Shown in pieces: positions 17,055 to 26,158 of a stretch of 27,056 nt of DNA. The notes under the pieces are model-generated. The model saw only the letters and a program-made list of their open reading frames with translations. It was not told where the DNA came from and made no database searches. Origin of the DNA: JALYRV01 sp036675475 (GTDB lineage Bacteria; Acidobacteriota; Vicinamibacteria; Vicinamibacterales; SCN-69-37); contig JAKFEY010000070.1 in the NCBI GenBank assembly GCA_036675475.1, positions 1 to 27,056 on the forward strand, read 5' to 3'. Numbering within the stretch: position 1 is the first letter of the stretch; each line of letters opens with the position of its first letter. The position numbers and the translations under genes are program-made.

Positions 17055-17060
17055 TATAAT
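17055..17060 (+). promoter_or_regulatory. -10 promoter element for the membrane-anchored protein gene
   Basis: A perfect TATAAT. A weak -35 (TGAACT, 17031-17036) is 18 nt upstream. It predicts a leader of roughly 48 nt, which ends in a GGAGG ribosome site before the ATG at 17115. Confidence 0.6.
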
Positions 17061-17114
17061 CTCGATACATGCCGCGGCGCGGCGCGGGGCTCGGGGCCTC
17101 GCCGGAGGACACTG

Positions 17115-18092
17115 ATGACGAAAAACACCCGCTATCTGGCTCTTGGCTCTACCGCAATCCTGGTGTTCGGCCTCTGCACCGGGCTCGTGGCCTATTACGG
17201 CGGCATCCCGTCGCTGACGGCGTCGCACGCCGGTCCGGCTGAGCTCGAGTTCGTGCCGGCCGATGCCAGCATCGTGGCCTTCGCCGACGTCCGCGACGTC
17301 ATGAATTCCGAGCTGCGCCAGAAGCTGCGCCAGGTGCTTCCCGGCGACCAGCAGAAGCGCGAAGAGCTGCAGCGGCTCACCGGCATCGACATCGAGCGCG
17401 ACATCGACCGCGTGGTCGCCGCCGTGGGCGTCGACGGCGAGCAGTCCACCGTCGCGTTCCTCAGCGGCCGGTTCAACCCCACGCAGATTGAAGCGCTCGC
17501 GCTTCAGCATGGCGGGCAGGTGGTCGAGTACGGCGGCAAGCGCCTCATTCGCGGCGTGAAGGAAGCCGGTGACGGCCGCCACGAGGTGGCGCCGGCGCTG
17601 GCGTTCATCGAGGGCAACGTCCTGGCGATTGGCGCCGAGCCGGCCGTGCGCAAGGCCATCGACGCGCGCGCGTCGGGCCAGAACATCACGGCCAACACCG
17701 AGCTCATGAAAATCATCGGCACGGTGTCGACCGGCAACAATGTCTGGGCCGTCGGCCGCATGGACAGCTTCGTCAACCGCATGCCGCAGGAGATTTCGAG
17801 CCGCATGCCGCCCATCGAATGGTTCGCGGCGACGGGCCGCGTCAACGGCGGCATCCACGCCAGCCTGCGCGCCGAAGCGCGCGACGACCAGGCCGCCGAA
17901 AACCTCCGCGACGTCGTCAAGGGCGGCCTCGCGCTGGTGAAGATGCAGAGCGGCGACCCGAAATTCGCGGCGCTCGCCAACAGCATCCGCCTCGAAGGCA
18001 GCGGCAAGACGGTGTCGGTGAGCTTCAGCATCCCGGCCGAGATGATCGACCTGCTCATCAAGTCGGGCCCGGCCGGTCTCATTCACGACTAA
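17115..18092 (+). CDS. Membrane-anchored protein of unknown function
   Basis: A 325-residue protein I cannot assign to a named family. A short positive N-terminus and one hydrophobic helix (about 8-29, LALGSTAILVFGLCTGLVAYY) suggest a single-pass anchor with the rest in the periplasm. The soluble part has a repeated theme of surface-type beta strands: FVPADASIVAFADVRDVM, STVAFLSGRFNPTQIEAL, LAFIEGNVLAIGAEPAVRKAIDA and NVWAVGRMDSFV. This pattern resembles proteins of DUF3352-like type, but that is only a suggestion. Ribosome site GGAGG at 17104-17108 is 6 nt from the ATG. It has its own promoter and a hairpin terminator downstream, so it seems to be a single-gene unit. Confidence 0.8.
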   Translation: MTKNTRYLALGSTAILVFGLCTGLVAYYGGIPSLTASHAGPAELEFVPADASIVAFADVRDVMNSELRQKLRQVLPGDQQKREELQRLTGIDIERDIDRVVAAVGVDGEQSTVAFLSGRFNPTQIEALALQHGGQVVEYGGKRLIRGVKEAGDGRHEVAPALAFIEGNVLAIGAEPAVRKAIDARASGQNITANTELMKIIGTVSTGNNVWAVGRMDSFVNRMPQEISSRMPPIEWFAATGRVNGGIHASLRAEARDDQAAENLRDVVKGGLALVKMQSGDPKFAALANSIRLEGSGKTVSVSFSIPAEMIDLLIKSGPAGLIHD

Positions 18093-18113
18093 CGGCCGCC
18101 GCGCAGACACGAA

Positions 18114-18143
18114 GAAGGGCAGCTCCCCCCGGGGCTGCCCTTC
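18114..18143 (+). terminator. Hairpin terminator after the membrane-anchored protein gene
   Basis: GAAGGGCAGC (18114-18123) pairs perfectly with GCTGCCCTTC (18134-18143); three more inner pairs, one of them a wobble, leave a 4-nt loop. Only a short ATTT follows, so the T-tract is weak. Confidence 0.6.
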
Positions 18144-18153
18144 GCATTTAAGC

Positions 18154-18159
18154 TACACT
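18154..18159 (+). promoter_or_regulatory. -10 element placed for a leaderless cyclotransferase-like mRNA
   Basis: TACACT ends 7 nt before the GTG at 18167, so transcription would begin at or next to the start codon. No ribosome site and no clear -35 are present. Confidence 0.45.
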
Positions 18160-18166
18160 GCGCGCG

Positions 18167-18568
18167 GTGTCAGAGCTGATCTTCTTCTACGGCACGCTGA
18201 TGGCCGGCTTCGACCGCCGCCGCCGCGCCGGCATCGACGACAAGCTGGCGTATGTCGGCCGCGCGCACATCCGCGGCCATCTGTTCGATCTGGGCTTGTA
18301 TCCGGCCGCCGTGCCGGCGCCGGACGGGCAGGTGTGGGGCGAGGTCTATCGCACCGCCGCGCCCGTGGAAGTGCTCGCGGCGCTCGACGACATCGAGGGC
18401 TTCCGCTCGGACGATCCCGACAAGAGCCTGTATTCGCGGCAGATGGCCCGCGTGATGCTGCCCGACGGCAGCGCGGACGAGGCGTGGGTCTACTTCTACA
18501 ACGCGCCGCTCGGCCAGGCCCTGCGCATCGAATCGGGCGACTACCTCGCGCACGTCAGAGGGAAATAG
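18167..18568 (+). CDS. Gamma-glutamylcyclotransferase-fold protein (GGCT/AIG2-like)
   Basis: A 133-residue single-domain protein. The N-terminal FFYGTLM motif forms the family's substrate-binding loop, and GEVYR plus LDDIEGF carry the acidic residues expected at the active site. Family members cyclise gamma-glutamyl amino compounds to 5-oxoproline, though many bacterial ones have undefined substrates. The start is a GTG in a leaderless setting. The last three codons (R-G-K) and the TAG stop lie in the left arm of the long palindrome, so the C-terminus has been shaped by the repeat. It faces the PilZ gene tail to tail. Confidence 0.85.
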   Translation: MSELIFFYGTLMAGFDRRRRAGIDDKLAYVGRAHIRGHLFDLGLYPAAVPAPDGQVWGEVYRTAAPVEVLAALDDIEGFRSDDPDKSLYSRQMARVMLPDGSADEAWVYFYNAPLGQALRIESGDYLAHVRGK

Positions 18569-18629
18569 GGACGGGTCTAATTTTCGCGGAGATGCGGCGC
18601 GAAAATTAGACCCGTCCCTATTTCCCTCT
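18557..18629. repeat. Full palindromic repeat: 32-bp perfect inverted repeat, 9-nt centre
   Basis: Left arm 18557-18588 and right arm 18598-18629 are perfect reverse complements, with GAGATGCGG between. The arm contains GGGACGGGTCTAATTTTCGC. It fills the gap between two convergent genes and includes both stop codons. It may fold as a strong hairpin in either transcript and so act as a bidirectional end, although no T-tract follows. It looks like a REP/MITE-type interspersed repeat. Confidence 0.9.
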
Positions 18630-18962
18630 CGCCGTCTTCATCCCCTCGATATATTTCTCGATCGCGCGCTTGGCGTGGCCGGCCGGCTCGATGAACTCGA
18701 CGCCGGTGCGATAGAGCACCTGATTGGTGTCGACGTCGCAGATGCGGCAGTGCACGACCCGTCCCTTGAGCACCACCGGCTTGTCGTCGAGCGGCAGCCG
18801 GAAGTCGTGCAGCGAGTCGAGCTGCAGCGGCGACCGCGTCTCGATCTGCATGCCGCCGACGCCGATTTCGGTGACGGTCATGGGCTGAAACACCATGACG
18901 CCCCCCATCAGCTCCCCCAGGACCGGAATCCGGTCCGCGTCGCGCCGTTCGTCTCGGGACAT
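18618..18962 (-). CDS. PilZ-like domain protein
   Basis: A 114-residue single PilZ-like domain. The N-terminal RxxxR motif is present (R7-DAD-R11). The second cyclic-di-GMP motif, normally D/NxSxxG, reads EIGVGG, so Asp and Ser are both replaced; binding may be weak or lost. The beta strands continue as MQIETRSPLQL, KGRVVHCRI and YRTGVEFIEP, ending in a helix. I chose the ATG at 18962; a start at 19013 would add 17 residues across the promoter. The last codons (R-G-K) and the stop come from the right arm of the palindrome, exactly mirroring the neighbouring gene. Confidence 0.8.
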   Translation of the reverse strand: MSRDERRDADRIPVLGELMGGVMVFQPMTVTEIGVGGMQIETRSPLQLDSLHDFRLPLDDKPVVLKGRVVHCRICDVDTNQVLYRTGVEFIEPAGHAKRAIEKYIEGMKTARGK

Positions 18963-18972
18963 ACGGGTGGCA

Positions 18973-18978
18973 ACTATA
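18973..18978 (-). promoter_or_regulatory. -10 element of the PilZ gene
   Basis: Minus strand TATAGT, 10 nt before the ATG at 18962, so the leader would be only a few bases. It overlaps the -10 of the divergent aldehyde dehydrogenase gene by two bases. Confidence 0.5.
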
Positions 18979-18982
18979 CAAT
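18977..18982 (+). promoter_or_regulatory. -10 element of the aldehyde dehydrogenase gene (leaderless)
   Basis: TACAAT ends 6 nt before the ATG at 18989, the spacing of a leaderless transcript. There is no ribosome site upstream of the ATG. It overlaps the divergent PilZ -10 element. Confidence 0.5.
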
Positions 18983-18988
18983 ACCGGG

Positions 18989-20515
<1,527 letters not shown>

Positions 20516-20522
20516 TTCCCGC

Positions 20523-22985
20523 ATGCTGGTGATCCAGGCGGCTGGCGCGTACACCGCGGTCTATCTGCTGGCCACGTGGCTGGCGGGTGACACGCCGGCC
20601 GCTTTCTGGATTCGATCCGCCGGCCCGCTGCTGCCGGCGCTGGCCGCGATTGCGGTCATCGTCCTCCGCCGCGCCGACTGGCAGGGCGCGCAGTCGGTGT
20701 TCTGGACCGTCATTGCGGCGGGCCTGACCATCTGGAGCATCGGGCATGTCGGCTTCGTGCACGCCAACATGGCGCACGGCACGCTGCCCGACTGGCTCGA
20801 CTGGCACACCACGTTCAGCCTGGTGGGCGGCGGCGCGGCGCCGCTGCTCGCCTTCCTCGCGCGGCCGCACCGCGGCCGGCGCCCTTTCGCCGTGCCGGCC
20901 ATCACGCTCGACATCGCGTCGCTCGCGGTGCTGCTGCTGTTCGTCTACGCGTTCTTCGTACTCGCGCCGAATCTCGGCGCCTCCCCGCGCATTGCCGAGC
21001 AGTCGCTGCAGGTGGTCATCGTGGTGCAGCGCCTGCTGGTGCTCACCGTGGTGTCGCTGGCGCTGTTCAGCGCCCGCGGCGGCCCCTACGCGCGGGTGTT
21101 CGCGGGGCTGCTGATCGCGCTCACGGTCGGCGTGTTCTTCCGGACGGCCCTCAGCTGGCAGGTGTTGCGCAACGCCCTTCCGATCGCGGCGCTGCCGCAG
21201 GCCGTGCTCGATCTCGCCTGGATCGTGCCCTACTTCGGATGGACCTGGGCCGCGTATGTGGCCCCCGCGTCGTCCGATGTCGACGAGCCGGTCGTGGCCG
21301 AAGAGGTGCAGTGGTGGCCGAGCACACTCGCCGTCGCGGTCATTCCGGCGGTGGGCTACGGCGTGCGGCTCGCCCAGCCGCTGGGCGATCCCATCGACGG
21401 CTTCCGCGACCTGCTGACGGCCTTTGCGACGGTCGTGGGCGTCGTGCTGCTCTCGGCGCGGCTCGCGTCGCAGCGCGGCGAGGTGCGGCGCGCCGACGCG
21501 CGCGCGCGCCTGCTCGCGGCCGCGGTCGAGCAGACCGACAGCCTCGTGATGGTGGTGCGGCAGGACGGCGGCATCGAGCACGCGAACGCGGCGATGCTGC
21601 GGGCGCTCGGCGAGGATCGCGACTCGATGGCCGGGCGCGGGTTCGCGGATACGGTGGCGAACGCGGGCGACGGCTTCGGCGACGTCGTGGAAACGGCGGT
21701 GCGGCGCGACGGCAAATGGCGCGGCACGTTCAGCCGGCGGCGCCGCGACGGCACCACGTTTCCCGTGGCCGCCACGGTGGTGCCGCTGATTGACGGCGCC
21801 GGCAACGTCTCGCACTTCGTCGGCGTCGAGCGTGACATCACCGACGACTTGCGTGTGCGTGAAGAGCTCGTGCGGGCCGAGCGCCTGTCCGCGGTGGGCG
21901 AGCTGGTGGCCGGTGTGGCACACGAGATCAACAACCCGCTGCAGTCGATCGTGGGCTGCGCGGAAATTCTTGCCGACGGCGTGAAGGACCCGGAGCTGCA
22001 GCGCGACGTCGCGCTGATCCGCACCGAAGCGGGCCGCGCGCGCGAGATCGTGCGCAGCCTGCTGTCGTTCGTGCACCGCCGCCCGAGCGAGCGCGTGCCC
22101 ACCGATCTCAACGAGATCATCCACGAAGCGATCTCGCTGCGCGGCTATCACCTCAAGCAGAAAGGCGTGGAGCTGGCCGAGGCGTGCGAGCCGGGGCTGC
22201 GCCGCGCGCTTGCGAATCCCGACGAGATTCGGCAGCTCGTGCTCAACCTGCTGCTCAATGCCGAACACGCGGTGATGGCCGCGCCGCCGCCGCATCGCAT
22301 CACGCTGGCGTCGGGCCGGGCCTCGAGCGACGGGCGGACTGTATATGTCGAGGTTCGCGACACCGGACCCGGGGTGCCGGCGCACCTGCGGCACCGCATC
22401 TTCGAGCCGTTCTTCACGACCAAGGAAGTGGGCGAGGGCACCGGCCTGGGCCTGTCGATTTCCCACGGCATCGCCGCGGCGCACGGCGGACGCCTGGAGC
22501 TGCTGCGCGAGGGGCCGGGTGCGTGCTTCCGCCTGGTCCTGCCCGCCGTCGATGCGGCCATCCCGGCCCCGCCGCCGGGCGAACCTGCTGAGGCCGCGAT
22601 GGAACGGCCCGCGCCGGCGCAGGGCCCGCAGCGCGCGCTCGTGGTCGACGATGAGGCGAGCGTGCGGGGGCTGGTGGCGCGCCTGCTCGAGCGGCGAGGC
22701 TATGTGGTGACGCAGGCCGAAGACGGCGAAGCCGCGCTGCGGCGGCTCACGAACGAGCGTTTCGATCTCGTGCTGTGCGACGTGCGCATGCCGCGCCTCG
22801 GCGGCCGCGTGCTGTTTACCGAAGTGCAGGCGCGCCATCCCGGCCTCGCGCGCGCCTTCGTCCTCATGACCGGCGACACGCTCAGCGCCGACGTGGCCGC
22901 CTTCGCCGCCGAGCACGGCGTGACGCTGCTCACGAAACCCTTCACGGCCGCGGAGCTCGATCGCATCCTCGAGCGGCTGTCTTAA
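20523..22985 (+). CDS. Membrane hybrid sensor histidine kinase with PAS and receiver domains
   Basis: An 820-residue protein. Residues 1 to about 320 contain some nine or ten hydrophobic segments, an integral membrane sensor with no obvious periplasmic domain. A PAS domain with PAC end (FVGVERDITDD) spans about 329-441. HisKA follows with the phosphorylated His467 in GVAHEINNPLQ, then an HATPase region with NLLLNAEHAV near 575, DTGPGVP near 613 and FFTTKEVGEGTGLGLS. A Pro-rich linker leads to a receiver domain (about 705-820) with the acceptor Asp753 and Lys805 in LLTKPF. All catalytic residues are intact. No separate response regulator or output gene is adjacent, so the phosphate may pass to a distant partner. 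It lies 7 nt downstream of the dehydrogenase and may be co-transcribed. Confidence 0.93.
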   Translation: MLVIQAAGAYTAVYLLATWLAGDTPAAFWIRSAGPLLPALAAIAVIVLRRADWQGAQSVFWTVIAAGLTIWSIGHVGFVHANMAHGTLPDWLDWHTTFSLVGGGAAPLLAFLARPHRGRRPFAVPAITLDIASLAVLLLFVYAFFVLAPNLGASPRIAEQSLQVVIVVQRLLVLTVVSLALFSARGGPYARVFAGLLIALTVGVFFRTALSWQVLRNALPIAALPQAVLDLAWIVPYFGWTWAAYVAPASSDVDEPVVAEEVQWWPSTLAVAVIPAVGYGVRLAQPLGDPIDGFRDLLTAFATVVGVVLLSARLASQRGEVRRADARARLLAAAVEQTDSLVMVVRQDGGIEHANAAMLRALGEDRDSMAGRGFADTVANAGDGFGDVVETAVRRDGKWRGTFSRRRRDGTTFPVAATVVPLIDGAGNVSHFVGVERDITDDLRVREELVRAERLSAVGELVAGVAHEINNPLQSIVGCAEILADGVKDPELQRDVALIRTEAGRAREIVRSLLSFVHRRPSERVPTDLNEIIHEAISLRGYHLKQKGVELAEACEPGLRRALANPDEIRQLVLNLLLNAEHAVMAAPPPHRITLASGRASSDGRTVYVEVRDTGPGVPAHLRHRIFEPFFTTKEVGEGTGLGLSISHGIAAAHGGRLELLREGPGACFRLVLPAVDAAIPAPPPGEPAEAAMERPAPAQGPQRALVVDDEASVRGLVARLLERRGYVVTQAEDGEAALRRLTNERFDLVLCDVRMPRLGGRVLFTEVQARHPGLARAFVLMTGDTLSADVAAFAAEHGVTLLTKPFTAAELDRILERLS

Positions 22986-23022
22986 AACAGGAAGGCCGGC
23001 CCCAAGGGCCGGCCTTCCTGTT
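22986..23022. terminator. Bidirectional hairpin terminator between kinase and TonB-dependent receptor
   Basis: A 17-bp perfect stem (22986-23002 with 23006-23022) and a 3-nt CAA centre. It begins one base after the kinase stop. A moderately T-rich stretch follows on the plus strand and a short TTTTAAG on the minus strand. It can end both convergent transcripts. Confidence 0.85.
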
Positions 23023-23034
23023 CGTCTTTCGTCT

Positions 23035-26000
23035 TTAGAACTGAAAACGTGCGTAGAAGCGGACGCTGCGCGCGCCCTGGAACGACGTGCCCTTGCCGCT
23101 GCCGTAGCGCGGATCGGGATTGCCGACGCTCGGCGTCCTGGCGTTGATACCCGCCATGATCGCCCGGTAGTCGAAGCCCTGGAAGAACTCCGTGTCGCCT
23201 CCGGCGAACGCCAGGTTGCCCGTGAGGTAGGGTGACGTATCGAGCGCCGTCACGATGTCCTGATCGAACAGGTTGTTGACGTTCAGCTGCACGTTGAGCG
23301 CCATGGCGCGCGGCAGGCGGAACGTGTGGCTGAAGAGCAGGTTGGTCTGGTTGAAGAACGGCGTGCGTCCCAGATCGCCGTAGCCCTCAACCGGCACCGG
23401 CACCGACTTGTAGTTCATCGTCGTCGTGTGCAGCAGGCCGCTGTTGGCGCGGAAGTCCACGCCCACCGACGTGCCCCAGGGGGTCATGTACGTGCCGAGC
23501 GCCTTGAACTGCACGGGCAGGTCGGTGCCCATGCGGCCGTAGGTGGCGTTGCCCTTCGAGTCGTACGACATGAACAGGCCGTCGAACGCACGCGTGACGT
23601 TCGGCGAGTTGCGGCCGGTCTCGCTCTGGCCGTTCGACAGACCGGTGTAGTTGCCCCACAGGCGGCTGAACAGCAGGCTCGAGTTGAGCGACCAGTTGTT
23701 CGACAGGCGCCGATTGAAGGTGAAGTCGACCGCGTCGTACACGCGCTTCGCCTTCGGCGTGGGCGGCAGGTCGCGGCCGAGCGGATACTCGCCGATGCCT
23801 TCCCCCGGGTTGGCGATGTAGAAGATCTCGGCGCCGATCACCGGATCGAGCACGCCGACGTCTTCAATCGCCGTATTGAGCCACTTGTGCGTGTAGCGCA
23901 CGCCGAGGCTCATGATGTTCGACAGCTCGTGCTCGAGACCGATCGTCGCTTCCTGCGCCTTCATGGGCTTCAGGTTCGGATCGACCAGCAGGTTGCTGAT
24001 CTCGTTCGACACGTGACGGCGATCCAGGCGCTCGAGCAGGGTGCCCGGGCATCCAGTGGACCCGAACGTGTCGGCGCAGTCCAGCGTCGGCCAGTTGAAG
24101 GTGTCGAGCGTGTAGGTGTACTGGACCCAGTGGTCGGCGCCCCAGAGGCCGCGCGGCATGTCCAGCTTCTCGATGTCGTAGAACACGCCCCACGAGCCGT
24201 AGGCCTTCCAGCGGGCGTCGCCCTTGATGTCGTAGGCGAAGCCGAAGCGCGGCGCGATCTTCTCCGAGAAGCTGAACGACAGGCTGGGATTCTCGGGCCG
24301 GTACGACGGGATGTTCGTCTGGTCGGCGCGCACGCCGTAGTTGAACGTCAGGCGATCGCTGACGCTCCACTGATCCTGCAGGAACAGCCCGACGTTGTGC
24401 GACGTGACGTCACCCTCGGTATAGCTGCGCGAGGCCGTGTAGTAGCCGTACGTGCCGCGGACGGGCGGTCCGCCGGCGGCCGGCTGGAACGAGCGGTTCC
24501 AGTTGATCGAGATGTTCGCGAACTGCTGTCCCTCGTCCACGGTATTGTGCAGGCGCTCGTACTGCACACCCACTTTCAGCGAGTGCTGGCCCTTCCAGTG
24601 ACGGAAGGTCGTCGCATCCAGGTTGAAGCTGAAGCGGTTGTTGGCGTCCACTTCGTTGAACGTGTTCACGGCGCTGTCGGCAAATCCGCTGGCCCGCCGG
24701 AACTCCTCGGGCACCGCGGTATAGGTCAGGTTCGAGTTCGCGAACGTCCGGCGCGTGCCCATGTTTGGCTCGCCGCCGTCGCTGAAGTCGTTGTCCTGAT
24801 ACCAGCCCGCGGTGACGTTGACGAACAGCTGATCGGTGGCCGTCCAGTCGAACTGGCCGCCGTAGCTGTCGGCCGCGCCAAACGTGCGGATGGTCGGCTG
24901 CGGATTGAAGTTGCGCGGGTTGGTGGTGCTGACGCCGCTGGCGGCGTCGAAGCCCGGCACCGACAGGCCCGGGTCGCTGCGGCCGTGGTTGCCGGTGAAG
25001 CGGCCACGCAGCCGGTTCGTCACCTGCGCCGTGATCGAGTACATGATCTGGTCGCTCTTGTCCTTGTCCTCGAACGTCTGGGTATCCGGCCAGTCGGGAC
25101 TCTTGGTGGCCCAGGTCACCGTCCGCGTCTGCGTGGTGCGCGAAGGCGCCACCCCGCCGAAGAACCACAGCTTGTTCTGCAGGATCGGTCCGCTCAGCTG
25201 CGCGACCGGCTCGAACGTCGATGTCTCATGCACGCGCGGCGCGTAGATGTACTCGAGCGTCTCGTTGTCGATCGGGCTGATGTTCAGGCTCGGGCGCACC
25301 TTGCCCTGCAGGGTGCGGTTGAGCGTCGGGCCGCTGTAGTTGAGACCCAGCTCGCCGCGGAAGCGGTTCGTGCCGCTCTTCGAGATCGCGCTGATCACGC
25401 CGCCGGTCGCGGCGCGGTATTCCGCGCTGTAGCCCGATCGCTGCACCTGAATCTGGTCGACGAAGTCGACGATGACGCGCTTGCCGGACGCGCCGGTCTG
25501 CAGATTCGTGATGTCCATGCCGTCGACGACGTACCGGTTTTCGGTCGCCGTCGCGCCGTCGATCATGATGCCGCCGGCGCGCGACACGTCGTTGGTGCCG
25601 GGAATGCCGGTGATGGCGTCGAGGAAGTCGCGGCCTTTGGGAATCAGGTCGAGCGTTTCCGCCGTGATGGTGGTCGACACCGAGTTCTTCTTGACGTCGA
25701 CGATGGGCGCTTCGGCCTTGACGTTGACCGTTTCACTGACGGTTCCCACCGTGAGCGTGAGGTCGGCCTTGAGCTGCTGGCCGATGGTCAGCAGCACGTC
25801 GGCGCGCTGGGCGGTGTTGAAGCCCTGCAGGGTGGCGACAACGGTGTAGGTGCCGACTGGAAGCGCGGGGAAGCGGTAGAAGCCGCGTTCATCCGTGGTC
25901 GTCGCGGCGGTGGCGCCGCTTCGGTTCTTGGCTTCGACCGTGACGCCCGGCAGCACGCCGCCTGACGCATCTTTGACGACTCCTTCGATGGAGCCGCGTG

Positions 26001-26076
26001 TTTCCTGCGCCAGGGCCGGTGTGGCCAGGGCCAGGGCGAGGATCGCTGGTAGTACCCGTCGCCTGAAATCAGTCAT
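23035..26076 (-). CDS. TonB-dependent receptor with N-terminal carboxypeptidase-regulatory-like domain (Oar-like)
   Basis: A 1013-residue outer-membrane protein. A signal peptide (about 1-23, ending TPALAQ) is followed by a carboxypeptidase-regulatory-like beta sandwich (about 27-110: GSIEGVVKDASGGVLPGVTVEAKN, then DERGFYRFPALPVGTYTV). A plug domain contains VDGMDITNLQTG and DQIQVQRSGYSAEYRAATGGV. A long beta barrel fills the rest and ends in Phe (FYARFQF), the usual signal for barrel insertion. No clear TonB box is seen. Such receptors import large or scarce substrates; the ligand is unknown. The ATG is preceded by GGAGGATGAGG, and a strong promoter lies upstream. Confidence 0.94.
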   Translation of the reverse strand: MTDFRRRVLPAILALALATPALAQETRGSIEGVVKDASGGVLPGVTVEAKNRSGATAATTTDERGFYRFPALPVGTYTVVATLQGFNTAQRADVLLTIGQQLKADLTLTVGTVSETVNVKAEAPIVDVKKNSVSTTITAETLDLIPKGRDFLDAITGIPGTNDVSRAGGIMIDGATATENRYVVDGMDITNLQTGASGKRVIVDFVDQIQVQRSGYSAEYRAATGGVISAISKSGTNRFRGELGLNYSGPTLNRTLQGKVRPSLNISPIDNETLEYIYAPRVHETSTFEPVAQLSGPILQNKLWFFGGVAPSRTTQTRTVTWATKSPDWPDTQTFEDKDKSDQIMYSITAQVTNRLRGRFTGNHGRSDPGLSVPGFDAASGVSTTNPRNFNPQPTIRTFGAADSYGGQFDWTATDQLFVNVTAGWYQDNDFSDGGEPNMGTRRTFANSNLTYTAVPEEFRRASGFADSAVNTFNEVDANNRFSFNLDATTFRHWKGQHSLKVGVQYERLHNTVDEGQQFANISINWNRSFQPAAGGPPVRGTYGYYTASRSYTEGDVTSHNVGLFLQDQWSVSDRLTFNYGVRADQTNIPSYRPENPSLSFSFSEKIAPRFGFAYDIKGDARWKAYGSWGVFYDIEKLDMPRGLWGADHWVQYTYTLDTFNWPTLDCADTFGSTGCPGTLLERLDRRHVSNEISNLLVDPNLKPMKAQEATIGLEHELSNIMSLGVRYTHKWLNTAIEDVGVLDPVIGAEIFYIANPGEGIGEYPLGRDLPPTPKAKRVYDAVDFTFNRRLSNNWSLNSSLLFSRLWGNYTGLSNGQSETGRNSPNVTRAFDGLFMSYDSKGNATYGRMGTDLPVQFKALGTYMTPWGTSVGVDFRANSGLLHTTTMNYKSVPVPVEGYGDLGRTPFFNQTNLLFSHTFRLPRAMALNVQLNVNNLFDQDIVTALDTSPYLTGNLAFAGGDTEFFQGFDYRAIMAGINARTPSVGNPDPRYGSGKGTSFQGARSVRFYARFQF

Positions 26077-26118
26077 GCCTCATCCTCCAAAGACTGCCGA
26101 TTCGAATAGGGATGGGCC

Positions 26119-26147
26119 TTTATAGGGTACGGGCGGCCAGTACACAA
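26119..26147 (-). promoter_or_regulatory. Sigma-70 type promoter of the TonB-dependent receptor gene
   Basis: Minus strand -35 TTGTGT (26142-26147), a spacer of exactly 17 nt, and -10 TATAAA (26119-26124). The leader would be about 36 nt and carries a strong ribosome site. It is the clearest promoter in the window and separates this gene from the TPR gene upstream. Confidence 0.8.
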
Positions 26148-26158
26148 GGAGGATCGTG

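Noticed and set aside
26105..26125. AATAGGGATGGGCCTTTAT as another copy of the palindromic repeat arm (AATAGGGACGGGTCTAATTT).
   Set aside because: The match is short and imperfect, there is no inverse arm, and the bases are better explained as the -10 region of the TonB-dependent receptor promoter.
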